Part shown: in pieces, positions 1 to 8,556 of the stretch
Position numbering within the stretch: position 1 is the stretch's first letter
How the letters are laid out: every line of letters begins with the position of its first letter
Assembly (NCBI GenBank): GCA_964543545.1
Contig: CAZIYT010000002.1
Location: 806,001-870,000, forward strand
Direction: 5' to 3'
DNA from: UBA4416 sp964543545
Lineage (GTDB): Bacteria > Bacteroidota > Bacteroidia > B-17B0 > Aurantibacillaceae
Length of the DNA: 64,000 nucleotides
Notes under the pieces: model-generated
Seen by the model: only the letters and a program-made list of their open reading frames with translations
Told to the model about the DNA's origin: nothing
Database searches by the model: none
Position numbers and translations under genes: made by a program

Positions 1-2
1 TG

Positions 3-671
3 GAGGCGATCAAGCCGGAGTTTGTAGATGGCAAAGCCTTGCCGATAGATCCTGTCACTCACGAGGCGACGACCAAATACCTCGAAGCTTTGCTAAAGAT
101 TATGCACCCCTGGATGCCATTTATCACTGAAGAGATCTGGCATCATACCAAAGAGCGCAGCGAGAAAGATTGTATCATTGTTGCCGAATGGCCGAACGTA
201 AAAGCGGAACTGGACCAGAAACAACTGGCAGAATTTGAAGTAAGCAAGGAGCTCGTAACGATGGTAAGGAACCTTCGTGCACAAAAGCAAATGTCGCCTA
301 AAGAGAAGCTGGAAGTGATTGAGCGCTCGGAAGCTACCCGCTCCTACTTCGACCAGGTAATCATCAAGCTGGCCAATTTATCGGCTTTCAGCTATACGAC
401 AGATAAAGTGGAAGGTGCCTTCTCTTTCCAGGTAAAAACCACGGAGTTTTTTATTCCGTTGGCAAATAACCTCAATAAGGAAGAGGAAACGGCCCGCCTC
501 AGCAAAGACCTGGAATACAATAAGGGATTCCTGAAATCGGTGCAGGTAAAACTGGCTAACGAGAAATTTGTGGCCAATGCCAAACCGGAGGTACTAGCCG
601 TTGAGCGCAAAAAGGAAAGCGATGCCTTGTTAAAAATAAAGACCATCGAGGAACAATTAAAAGCTCTGTAA
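3..671 (+). CDS. valS: Valine--tRNA ligase, C-terminal part (5' end outside the window)
   Basis: The frame is open from the first bases of the window, so only the last 222 or so codons are present. The visible part begins in the anticodon-binding helical domain (HPWMPFITEEIWH is the typical class Ia ValRS/IleRS signature) and ends in a lysine- and glutamate-rich coiled coil of about 60 residues (LANEKFVANAKPEVLAVERKK), the C-terminal tRNA-binding arm that marks ValRS. The enzyme charges tRNA-Val in the cytoplasm. The catalytic Rossmann and editing domains must lie upstream. No terminator is obvious in the 198 bases before the next gene. Identification as ValRS rather than another class Ia synthetase rests on the C-terminal arm. 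Confidence 0.93.
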   Translation, partial: EAIKPEFVDGKALPIDPVTHEATTKYLEALLKIMHPWMPFITEEIWHHTKERSEKDCIIVAEWPNVKAELDQKQLAEFEVSKELVTMVRNLRAQKQMSPKEKLEVIERSEATRSYFDQVIIKLANLSAFSYTTDKVEGAFSFQVKTTEFFIPLANNLNKEEETARLSKDLEYNKGFLKSVQVKLANEKFVANAKPEVLAVERKKESDALLKIKTIEEQLKAL

Positions 672-869
672 ACCGTTTTTGATTTGCGGAATACCATAAA
701 TGTAGTAGTTGATCGAAATCAGAAAAACGACATCTTATTAATTGTCAAAACGTTAGTTTTTGTGAATAAATCTAAAATACTCATTTATAGTGTTTGTTAA
801 AATTGGGAGAATAGCTAATTTCACAATTTGTTAACACGAATTTTAATTCCCCGCGCTTAAAAGCTTTTT

Positions 870-2210
870 ATGAAGTATTTGTTGTCATTAAACCTGATTG
901 GGGAACTTTTAATCATCACACTCAGCCTGTTTTTTATAGGCGAGCTGTTCTGGCAAACGGATCTTGTCGTTTTCTGTATTGTTTTGTGGCTTATCGGCAC
1001 CTTTATTTCACAGAACTATTACATTAACCGCCTTCCGGGTGTGCTGATCAACCTGATTAACCTGGCGAAGTTTTTTGCGATCTATTACCTGATCATCTTC
1101 CTGTATGCCAAGCTGTTCCACGAGGCCGACTTCTCCAATTACGGGCTGATCCGCTTTTCCCTGCTCTTGTTTGTATTTCTGCTCTGCTGGCGTACGATCG
1201 TATTCTTTGCCCTAAAGCAGGCTTACAAAAGTGCCAAAAGCAAGCATAAGATCGTAATTGTGGGGGTAAGCGTGAACAGTATCCACCTGAAAGAGTTTAT
1301 CGATACCCGGCCCCAGTATGGTATCAATATCCTGGGTTTTTTCTCCGAGAAGCCTAACGACAAGGTCAACGTGATTGGCGGCTACGACGCGGTGATGAAC
1401 TACTGCCTCGACAACAAAGTGTCGGAAATCATCTGCTCAATGGACAAGGTGAGCAAGGAATACCTCTCGGCCCTCATTGATTTTGCGGAGAATAACCTGA
1501 TCCTGATCAGGGTGATTCCGGATTCTTCGGGTGTGTTCGGCCGTAACTTTGTGACCACTTTCCTGGAGTACATTCCCCTGCTGGCGCTCCGCAAGAATCC
1601 TTTCGACGAGGTATCGAATAAGCTGACGAAGCGCATTTTCGATATTGCCTTTTCGCTTGGTGTCATTGTATTTATTTTATCCTGGCTGTTTCCGCTGATC
1701 GCCCTGTTAATCTTAATTGATTCGCGGGGGCCGATCCTCTTTGCACAGGAACGTACAGGCCTGCTCAATAAGTCTTTCAAATGCCTGAAATTCCGGACAA
1801 TGGTCGTAAACACCAGCGCCAATACGGCACAGGCACAACGCAACGACCCACGGGTGACCAAGATCGGCGCTTTCCTGCGCAAGACCAGCCTTGATGAGCT
1901 ACCGCAGTTCTTCAATGTGCTGTGGGGAACGATGTCGGTAGTAGGGCCACGCCCGCACATGCTAAAACATACGGAAGAGTATTCGCAACTGGTGGATAAA
2001 TACATGCTGAGGCATCTGGTAAAGCCCGGTATTACAGGCCTGTCGCAGGTAATGGGCTATCGCGGTGAGACACAACACGACCTTTACCTGATGAAGATGC
2101 GTGTGCGCATGGATCGCTTCTACATTGAGAACTGGTCGTTCTACCTCGATCTGAAAGTGGTGTACGCCACGGTGTTTTCGGTGTTCGGCTCCAATAAAAA
2201 TGTGTATTGA
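870..2210 (+). CDS. Undecaprenyl-phosphate sugar-1-phosphate transferase (WcaJ/WbaP type)
   Basis: This membrane enzyme starts a surface polysaccharide by moving a sugar-1-phosphate from a nucleotide sugar onto undecaprenyl phosphate. The 446 residues show the full family layout: about four N-terminal membrane helices (residues 1-115), a CoA-binding-like Rossmann domain (about 125-225, KIVIVGVSV), one further helix, and the bacterial sugar transferase domain from about 250. That domain carries KRIFDIAFS, the FKCLKFRTM motif, the DPRVTKIGAFLRKTSLDELP motif and VGPRPH, which hold the catalytic and metal-binding residues. It is followed by a Wzz-like gene and faces the large glycan operon, so it probably primes the glycan made there. 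The sugar used (glucose, galactose or a HexNAc type) cannot be read from the sequence. Confidence 0.93.
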   Translation: MKYLLSLNLIGELLIITLSLFFIGELFWQTDLVVFCIVLWLIGTFISQNYYINRLPGVLINLINLAKFFAIYYLIIFLYAKLFHEADFSNYGLIRFSLLLFVFLLCWRTIVFFALKQAYKSAKSKHKIVIVGVSVNSIHLKEFIDTRPQYGINILGFFSEKPNDKVNVIGGYDAVMNYCLDNKVSEIICSMDKVSKEYLSALIDFAENNLILIRVIPDSSGVFGRNFVTTFLEYIPLLALRKNPFDEVSNKLTKRIFDIAFSLGVIVFILSWLFPLIALLILIDSRGPILFAQERTGLLNKSFKCLKFRTMVVNTSANTAQAQRNDPRVTKIGAFLRKTSLDELPQFFNVLWGTMSVVGPRPHMLKHTEEYSQLVDKYMLRHLVKPGITGLSQVMGYRGETQHDLYLMKMRVRMDRFYIENWSFYLDLKVVYATVFSVFGSNKNVY

Positions 2211-2344
2211 TCCTTTTGCTCCGGTTTATTCCTGATGCCGGGCTATAAAAAAATTTCCGGCCTGCCAAAAAACAATAATTTATTACTAATTTAGATCGCT
2301 ACAAACTAAACGTAATCGATTCATATACCGATCTGAATTTTCAA

Positions 2345-3256
2345 ATGGAAGACAAAAGACAAGAAGACCTGGACATTTTAATTGTAGGTAAAAGCATTAA
2401 AAATGGAATTGCGAACTTTTTTAAATCACTGGCCTGGCTGATCGACTTTTCTTTAAAAAAAGCCCTCGTCTTATTCTTATTTGTGGCAGTATCGGTTGCC
2501 GGTTGTGTCACCCTGTATTACTTCCAGAAACCTTATTATAAATCCGAGCTTTCCATTTCCCACATCCGCCTTGATAACTACTATTGTTATGAGATGATCA
2601 GAAACCTGGGCGCTTTGCTCAACGAAGAAAGAGGAAACAGCGAACTGGCGGAAGAGCTGAAAGTAAAACCTGAAGTTGCCAAAGCTGTCAGAAATATCCT
2701 CTATGTTCCGGCAAACCTGAACCTCGCCAGGCAATACTCAGATTCCATGGAAGTATTGCTTCCCTTCAAGGTGGAGGTTGAGATCTATGATAATGAGATT
2801 CTTCCGGAGTTACAGACCGGAATCATGAATTACCTGGAGTCAAACGAATACGCCACAAAATTAAAGCAAATTGAAACCCAGACTCTGAACCAGGTTGAGC
2901 AGCGGATCAAAGATGAGATCAGGGAAATTGACAGCCTGAAGCTCCTGGTCAATAAATCCATTGTTCCCAGGGGACAGGGTACCGGGATCATTCTGGGGGA
3001 GCCGATTGATCCGGTTTCCATCTACACGCGCGCCATGTTATCCTACGAAAAATTAATGCGGGTTAATAAGGAAAAAGAATTTAATAACAGCTTCCAGGTG
3101 ATGGTTGGCTTTCATAAAAGCTACAAGCTGGCGGGCAAAGGCCTGATCTTCCATATCGCCCTGGGCATGCTGATTGGTTATGTAATCGGTATGGCTGTTC
3201 TCCTGAGAAGGCACTTCAAGCGCCAACAAAACGGATCATCAACGCTCAGCGAGTAG
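2345..3256 (+). CDS. Wzz-like polysaccharide chain-length protein
   Basis: A 303-residue protein with one hydrophobic segment near the N-terminus (about 37-60) and a second near the C-terminus (about 268-288, rich in Gly), with a hydrophilic, partly coiled-coil middle. This is the topology of Wzz/polysaccharide co-polymerase proteins, which sit in the inner membrane with a periplasmic domain and set glycan chain length. No tyrosine kinase domain is present, unlike Wzc. It lies 134 bases after the priming transferase on the same strand, and its end overlaps the end of the convergent glycosyltransferase by 18 bases. Direct family motifs are weak, so the call rests on topology and context. A secretion-related membrane protein of another kind is possible. 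Confidence 0.6.
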   Translation: MEDKRQEDLDILIVGKSIKNGIANFFKSLAWLIDFSLKKALVLFLFVAVSVAGCVTLYYFQKPYYKSELSISHIRLDNYYCYEMIRNLGALLNEERGNSELAEELKVKPEVAKAVRNILYVPANLNLARQYSDSMEVLLPFKVEVEIYDNEILPELQTGIMNYLESNEYATKLKQIETQTLNQVEQRIKDEIREIDSLKLLVNKSIVPRGQGTGIILGEPIDPVSIYTRAMLSYEKLMRVNKEKEFNNSFQVMVGFHKSYKLAGKGLIFHIALGMLIGYVIGMAVLLRRHFKRQQNGSSTLSE

Positions 3257-4336
3257 CTTATTGAAAAACACTTCGTGACTATCGATGATGATGTCCCACG
3301 AATAGAGCTTTTCTATTTTCCGGAGGTTTGATTCTATTTTAACCTGCTCCTCTTCATTTTTGATCACGGTATTGAGGATAGCTTCAGCCTCTGATGCTGT
3401 TTTGAAATAATATGCATCCTGTTCCAGGATCGACGCGTTGAACTCATTGTTGCTGGAAGCAATCAGCGCCCCCGATGCCATGGCCTCCAATAAGGACGGA
3501 TTGGTACCTCCAACGGTATGACCGTGGAAATACAGATTCGAAAAATAACGCAGGTTATTGACAACAGTGATATCGTAGACACCTCCTACAAACACAATGC
3601 GCCCGGTGTTGCTGTATTTTTGCACGAGGTAGTTGCCATAGGATGTTTTGAAATTACCCACTACCAGGAAAGGCCTTGTTGAGCTGGACATCACGACACC
3701 ATCCAGGATAATCTCTATGCTGTTCTCCGGTTCCAGGCGTGCCATGAGCATATCGTAGCCATAGGGTTCAACCTGATATGATTTGATTACCTCGGGATCA
3801 GGATTTTTGAAGATATGAGCGCCGTAGGGGATGTATTCTGAATCTACATGGTAGGCTTCGCGCAGATAGTTTTTAATCCCAATAGAATCGGCGATCAGGT
3901 AGTCGCTTTTTTTAACGGCAAGCTTTTCGGCGTACTTCAAAAATTTCCGGGTAGAATTTCCATACTTTGTGCGTTTCCACTCCAGGCCATCCATATTGGT
4001 AACAATAACAGATGCTTTAGGGAACAGGAAACTAAACACGGAGCTACTGGTGTAACCCAGCTGAAAGATGATGTCAAAATTTCTTTTGCGTGCATCGCGG
4101 ATGCAATTGAGATCGTAAATGAACTGCCCTGCCGTTCCTATTTTATACTCGGGGTCGTAGCAGTGAATGATATGAACCGAGTTCCACGTTTTTTCCTGGT
4201 ACACGTGGTTGTGGGAGTTATAGACGTAAACCTCGTGCCCTTTTTGGGCGAAGCCATACGACAGGTATTCGGCAAACTGTTCGAAGCCGCCGTAGTTATT
4301 AGGAATTCCCCTGGTCCCCAGGATTGCTATTTTCAA
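3239..4336 (-). CDS. Glycosyltransferase, DUF1972/GT4 type (rhamnosyltransferase-like)
   Basis: A 365-residue GT-B fold enzyme. The N-terminus MKIAILGTRGIPNNYGGFEQ is the hallmark of the DUF1972 domain found in many rhamnosyl- and related transferases. The C-terminal half holds the GT4 nucleotide-sugar site (GGTNPSLLEAMASGA, with the glutamates of the E-x7-E motif region). The start codon is TTG, fixed by the conserved N-terminus. It is the last gene of the long minus-strand operon, its start lying 38 bases inside the end of the polymerase-like gene. It should add one sugar to the growing lipid-linked repeat unit at the inner face of the membrane. Donor and acceptor are unknown. Confidence 0.88.
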   Translation of the reverse strand: MKIAILGTRGIPNNYGGFEQFAEYLSYGFAQKGHEVYVYNSHNHVYQEKTWNSVHIIHCYDPEYKIGTAGQFIYDLNCIRDARKRNFDIIFQLGYTSSSVFSFLFPKASVIVTNMDGLEWKRTKYGNSTRKFLKYAEKLAVKKSDYLIADSIGIKNYLREAYHVDSEYIPYGAHIFKNPDPEVIKSYQVEPYGYDMLMARLEPENSIEIILDGVVMSSSTRPFLVVGNFKTSYGNYLVQKYSNTGRIVFVGGVYDITVVNNLRYFSNLYFHGHTVGGTNPSLLEAMASGALIASSNNEFNASILEQDAYYFKTASEAEAILNTVIKNEEEQVKIESNLRKIEKLYSWDIIIDSHEVFFNKLLAER

Positions 4337-6029
4337 GATGAGTTGGATTAAGAATTAAGAATGTTTGTAATAGGATCAGGGTCAGAAAAAAGAAGATGCC
4401 GGTTGCCCTTTGCAATACCGACTCTGTAAACATGGCAATGACAAACAGCAGCATGGTAAATACCAGCAGACGATTGTGCCTGAGGTACGCTATTCTGAAA
4501 ACGCAGACGCAGAGCAACACTAACAAAAGCAAGCCTGCCAAGCCTAATTTGTAAAAGGTGGTGATGTACTGATTGTGTGGATCATACTTGATATGACTGG
4601 CGTCCACATTCCGGGAAGTCAAGCGGTCCTGCAATAAACGGTCTGCTTTTTGGTCAACACCCTGCCCTACCAGGACACGCTTTACATGATCAAATGTTTC
4701 CAGGCTTTCCTGCCAGATGATAAGTCGCACGGTGACTCCTGTAAGGCGTTCATCGTGCTTTGACAGGATCGGATCTTCTTTCAGGATGCTAAAGCTCTTT
4801 GGATTAACGATCTCCTGAAAGCGCTTGCGGGTAGGTGCAAATAGGAATATAACACCAACCGTTATGATGAGGAAGGCATAACCGAAATAAGGCTTTTTTT
4901 TAAAGAGCCGCAGGGCATAAAACAAGCCGGTGAGTATGATCATAAGCTTTGAGCCACAACAGAGCAAGGCAATCCCTAATACAGGTATAAACAGGAATTT
5001 ATTAAAACGGCCCCTGCCCTCCAGCTCTATATAAATCAAAGAGAACACCAGCAGGTAACTCACATACACCGGGTGTACATATTTTGTAAAGGCATCGAAA
5101 GAAAAACAGGAAAGGCTCCGGTAAAAACTAAAATCGATGCAGGAAGAAGTGATAAAGTAAAACGACAAAAAAAGGGCGCTTAAGGGAAATACCGGCAAGG
5201 TATTGACACGTGGCAGGCAGGCGGTGTAGAATGGCAGAAAGAAGAAGGGCAGCAGGGTTTCAAACAGCTTCATATTAAACTCGTCTGAAACAAAGGCATT
5301 GTTGATGACAAACCATACAAAATAAAGCAGAATGAGCAAGCCGGCTTTGTTGGACAGGAATTGCCTGTAATTAAAATCCTTGACGATGATGGCAAAAGAA
5401 ATCATGAAGGCAATGTTAAAGTATGGCAGCGGAAGAAAGATAGAAGCAATGTAAATGCTTATTCCCAACGTCTTTAAACTGAACGGTTTTACAAGATCAG
5501 CCAGGTGATGACGCCACAGGTACATGATGGCCATACAAAGAATAAGGCTCAAGACAAAAATAAGACCTTCTGCAATACAAAGTTCATCGATGCTAATGAG
5601 GCTTCTTTTCAATTCAAAAAAAGCGTCTGCTTCGGAAGTATATAAGCCATCCTTCCACTTTTTTAATTTTTCGGTTCTGAATTTTGCTAAAGACAAGGCC
5701 TTTTCCCCACTGCCCAAAGTAATGCTCACATCGCTAAGGGACAAGGAATCTACAGACCGGCCGATATAGATTCTGAACCGGCGTAATCCGCTACCTGCGG
5801 GGTTCACTACAAAGCGTTCACCTGAACGCTGCGGCACATACGCTTTCGTAAAATCAATTTCCTCACTGCGGTCATAATTGAAGTATACAGCCAGATCTTT
5901 GGCATCTAGGTCCGACGAAAAAGAAATTTGCTCAACCGGTAATGGCTGCGGCTCATAGCGGCTAAAGAGGTAGGCATTAAGCCCCAGCATAATGGCGACA
6001 TAGAGCATAACAGACTTCAGGCTGATCAT
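4299..6029 (-). CDS. O-antigen ligase/polymerase-like membrane protein (Wzy_C type)
   Basis: About 576 residues. One N-terminal membrane helix is followed by a soluble, mostly beta segment of roughly 100 residues, then about ten membrane helices. Between helices near the C-terminus is the loop motif DPHNQYITTFYKLGLAG, which matches the His-Asn loop of the O-antigen ligase/polymerase family. Such proteins join or polymerise lipid-linked glycans on the periplasmic side. The ATG at 6029 is preferred because GGAGGG lies 6 bases before it; an in-frame TTG at 6071 overlaps the upstream stop and would add 14 residues. The N-terminal soluble domain is an uncommon addition. Whether it acts as ligase or as a second polymerase next to the protein at 7152 is open. 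Confidence 0.78.
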   Translation of the reverse strand: MISLKSVMLYVAIMLGLNAYLFSRYEPQPLPVEQISFSSDLDAKDLAVYFNYDRSEEIDFTKAYVPQRSGERFVVNPAGSGLRRFRIYIGRSVDSLSLSDVSITLGSGEKALSLAKFRTEKLKKWKDGLYTSEADAFFELKRSLISIDELCIAEGLIFVLSLILCMAIMYLWRHHLADLVKPFSLKTLGISIYIASIFLPLPYFNIAFMISFAIIVKDFNYRQFLSNKAGLLILLYFVWFVINNAFVSDEFNMKLFETLLPFFFLPFYTACLPRVNTLPVFPLSALFLSFYFITSSCIDFSFYRSLSCFSFDAFTKYVHPVYVSYLLVFSLIYIELEGRGRFNKFLFIPVLGIALLCCGSKLMIILTGLFYALRLFKKKPYFGYAFLIITVGVIFLFAPTRKRFQEIVNPKSFSILKEDPILSKHDERLTGVTVRLIIWQESLETFDHVKRVLVGQGVDQKADRLLQDRLTSRNVDASHIKYDPHNQYITTFYKLGLAGLLLLVLLCVCVFRIAYLRHNRLLVFTMLLFVIAMFTESVLQRATGIFFFLTLILLQTFLILNPTHLENSNPGDQGNS

Positions 6030-6067
6030 GCCACGCCCTCCGGTTGAACCCTTATGTAGTCCTGTAC

Positions 6068-7159
6068 TCAAAAAATCGCCTTTAGTTTATTTCCAAAATT
6101 GCCTGCTATCACATCCCAGCTGTACTTTTCAAGAACTACCCTCCTGATTTCTTCAAACGGATACGTCCCGTCACTTAAGGTGCTCATGATCTTTTGCTTA
6201 AACTCCTGCTCGTTGTGGGGATCAAAGAGGTACTTGCCAAAGAAACCGAAATCGGCCATAGCCGTTTGGTTTGAGCAAAGCACTTTACAGCCATTGACCG
6301 CAGCTTCCAACGGAGGAATGCCAAAGCCCTCGGCAACCGATGGATACACAAACAGGTCGGCATGCTTATAAAAGCTATTCAATTCTTCGTAGAAAATATT
6401 TTCAGTGTTTACAACAAAGCGCTTCACCTGCTCCGGCAGGGCATTGTAATACTGATGATAGGCTTCTGTTTTCACATCGTCCATGCGGCCAATGAATACC
6501 AAATGATAGCCTTTTTCATATAAGCCGAGCTCTACAAACGCCTTAAGCATCAGGAGGTGATTTTTCCGGGGCTCCAGCCTGCTCACAAATAAAATGTACT
6601 TACCAATCTTATATTTTTCTTTCACATCCTGGTATTGGCCGGTATAAGCGCTTACGGCATTTGGGGTGATAAAGATTTTTCCGGGATCGATTCCAAAATG
6701 CCTGACCAATGCCTGCCTGGAGTAATCGGACACGGTACAGATGAGGTCTGATTTCTTTGCGGAAAAACGGAACAGGTACTTTTTGGTAAAGCGGTAGGAA
6801 AACGGAAAGTAATCCGGGAAGTCCATAAACAATAGGTCATGAATAGTATTGATATACCTGCATTTTTTAAAGAGTGGTGTGATATACTGGAAATGGGCAT
6901 AATCAAAGCCTTCGCGCCCGATCAGCTCCGGCAGCTCAAACGCCAGCCTCTTATATTTGGAAGCCGTGTGCAGCTGAATAAAACGAAAACGCGGATCCGG
7001 AAAGATCGTTTTCAAGTGCTCCGTATTATGCGCCCCAAGAGTGATCTCAAATGCATCGTCCTTAACGAGTGCATTGTACAATCCTTTCAGGTAGGTAGTT
7101 GTTCCCTGGTAGCTGGTGTCAAATACGTGAGCATCTACAAATAGTTTAATCTTAGGCAT
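6068..7159 (-). CDS. Glycosyltransferase family 4 (GT-B)
   Basis: A 363-residue GT4 enzyme. The N-terminal domain holds an acceptor-site glycine-rich turn (TSYQGTTTYLKGLY). The C-terminal domain has KYILFVSRLEPRKNH, the usual start of the nucleotide-sugar domain, and YPSVAEGFGIPPLEAAVNG, the retaining-transferase E-x7-E region. It starts 8 bases inside the end of the downstream-numbered neighbour at 7152, consistent with translational coupling in one transcript. The protein should build part of the repeat unit of the surface glycan. Sugar specificity is not visible. Confidence 0.9.
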   Translation of the reverse strand: MPKIKLFVDAHVFDTSYQGTTTYLKGLYNALVKDDAFEITLGAHNTEHLKTIFPDPRFRFIQLHTASKYKRLAFELPELIGREGFDYAHFQYITPLFKKCRYINTIHDLLFMDFPDYFPFSYRFTKKYLFRFSAKKSDLICTVSDYSRQALVRHFGIDPGKIFITPNAVSAYTGQYQDVKEKYKIGKYILFVSRLEPRKNHLLMLKAFVELGLYEKGYHLVFIGRMDDVKTEAYHQYYNALPEQVKRFVVNTENIFYEELNSFYKHADLFVYPSVAEGFGIPPLEAAVNGCKVLCSNQTAMADFGFFGKYLFDPHNEQEFKQKIMSTLSDGTYPFEEIRRVVLEKYSWDVIAGNFGNKLKAIF

Positions 7160-8519
7160 GAGCTGGAGCTATCGTTCTTTTTTTAAATTTTGAGTTTACC
7201 ATATATACCGATACCAAAATGGCAAAATAGTAGAAGCGCATATCGGGAATATCGGTACCGAGCAGCTGCAAAACAAAACCAAGGAACAACGCAATGCTCA
7301 ATAATTTATTAGTGTAAAACACTTCCAATAAAAACAAAAGATATAATAGAAAGCCGATAATTCCCATTTCTGCCAATAGGATGTACCAATAAGCATCGCC
7401 TACTGCCGGCACAGTCACACCATCCACAATGAGATGCCTGTCGATGGTATGAGAGGATAAAAAGCCGACACCATTGCCTATAAGGGGGTGATGACTGAAT
7501 GCCTCCATAGCATATTCAGAAAAGAATTCCCGTTGATTAATAGCATTATATGATGAAGTAGGACTAAAACTCTGCAAAAAGAAAAGTACTGATGGAGAAA
7601 GAAACACTCCCACAAAAATGACCGCAAGAATAGCCAGTACTGAGGCAATAGCCATGAACACTACAAATTTGATTCTGTATGCCTGGAAGAAATAAACGAT
7701 CAGGATAAGCATATAGGTAATCATACCTCCACGTGAGGTCGAGGTAATCACCCCCAGAAAAGATAAGACAATATCGAGCCTGAAATATTTTGGCTTATAA
7801 ACTACAGCCAACAGCAAATAGATATACGAAAAAATAGCTAGAATGCGGTGATCGAAGAACACCCCCATATTCCTCGTGAAAGAAAAATACACTAAACTAT
7901 AGGCATTGGGCCCGGAAGCAACACTGAAGACGGAGTCTGACTCCATAAGCATGCGCGTAAGATCCAGGTAAGGTGTGAAAAAATACAGCAGAACCGAGGC
8001 TAAAAAAGTACAGCGCAGAAAACGGATCAGGGCGTAGAGCTGGAAATCTCCGTTTCTGTAGAACAGTAGGAATATCAGAAAGAACAGGAATGGCAAATAT
8101 CGCTTGGTAATGAGGTCATAAGACGTGGAATAGTTAATGAAAAAGCTCAGGGATAATAGCAGAAAAAAAACAAGCGTGAATCTGTATCTATTGGTAAAAA
8201 AATCGCGATTGATCCTGACTTTCTTTTTACAAAGTTTTACAAATACATACAGAAAGAGTGGAAATATATTACTTAAGATATTCACGACCATAAACGCCGT
8301 TTTATCATGTGGAATAATAAAACCATTTAAGCAGCGTGAGTACAATATCAGAACGACCACCACATCAAAACGCTCGTGCCTCACAATGAGGTTATAGGAG
8401 AACAGCAGGATAATGATATTGACAAAAGGAGCAATGGGAGGCAATAAATAGATAGAAACAAAAGACAGGAAGAACAGCAAATAATATAAGCCAAAGTATT
8501 TTTCAACAAATCTAAGCAT
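7152..8519 (-). CDS. Wzy-like O-antigen/capsule polymerase
   Basis: A 455-residue, very hydrophobic protein with about 10-12 membrane helices and few charged residues. A long periplasmic loop carries HHPLIGNGVGFLSSHTIDRH and is followed by helices GDAYWYILLAEMGIIGFLLY, the arrangement seen in O-antigen polymerases of the Wzy/Wzy_C group. It is strikingly AT-rich compared with the enzymes around it, as is common for polymerases of variable surface-glycan loci. It lies between two glycosyltransferases and close to the flippase at 9923, so it is the best candidate for the repeat-unit polymerase. Members of this family share little sequence, so the name rests on topology, loop motif and context. 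Confidence 0.75.
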   Translation of the reverse strand: MLRFVEKYFGLYYLLFFLSFVSIYLLPPIAPFVNIIILLFSYNLIVRHERFDVVVVLILYSRCLNGFIIPHDKTAFMVVNILSNIFPLFLYVFVKLCKKKVRINRDFFTNRYRFTLVFFLLLSLSFFINYSTSYDLITKRYLPFLFFLIFLLFYRNGDFQLYALIRFLRCTFLASVLLYFFTPYLDLTRMLMESDSVFSVASGPNAYSLVYFSFTRNMGVFFDHRILAIFSYIYLLLAVVYKPKYFRLDIVLSFLGVITSTSRGGMITYMLILIVYFFQAYRIKFVVFMAIASVLAILAVIFVGVFLSPSVLFFLQSFSPTSSYNAINQREFFSEYAMEAFSHHPLIGNGVGFLSSHTIDRHLIVDGVTVPAVGDAYWYILLAEMGIIGFLLYLLFLLEVFYTNKLLSIALFLGFVLQLLGTDIPDMRFYYFAILVSVYMVNSKFKKRTIAPAHA

Positions 8520-8556
8520 TGCTATCTCGTCTTTTAATTATGCTGCCATTAAAGCC

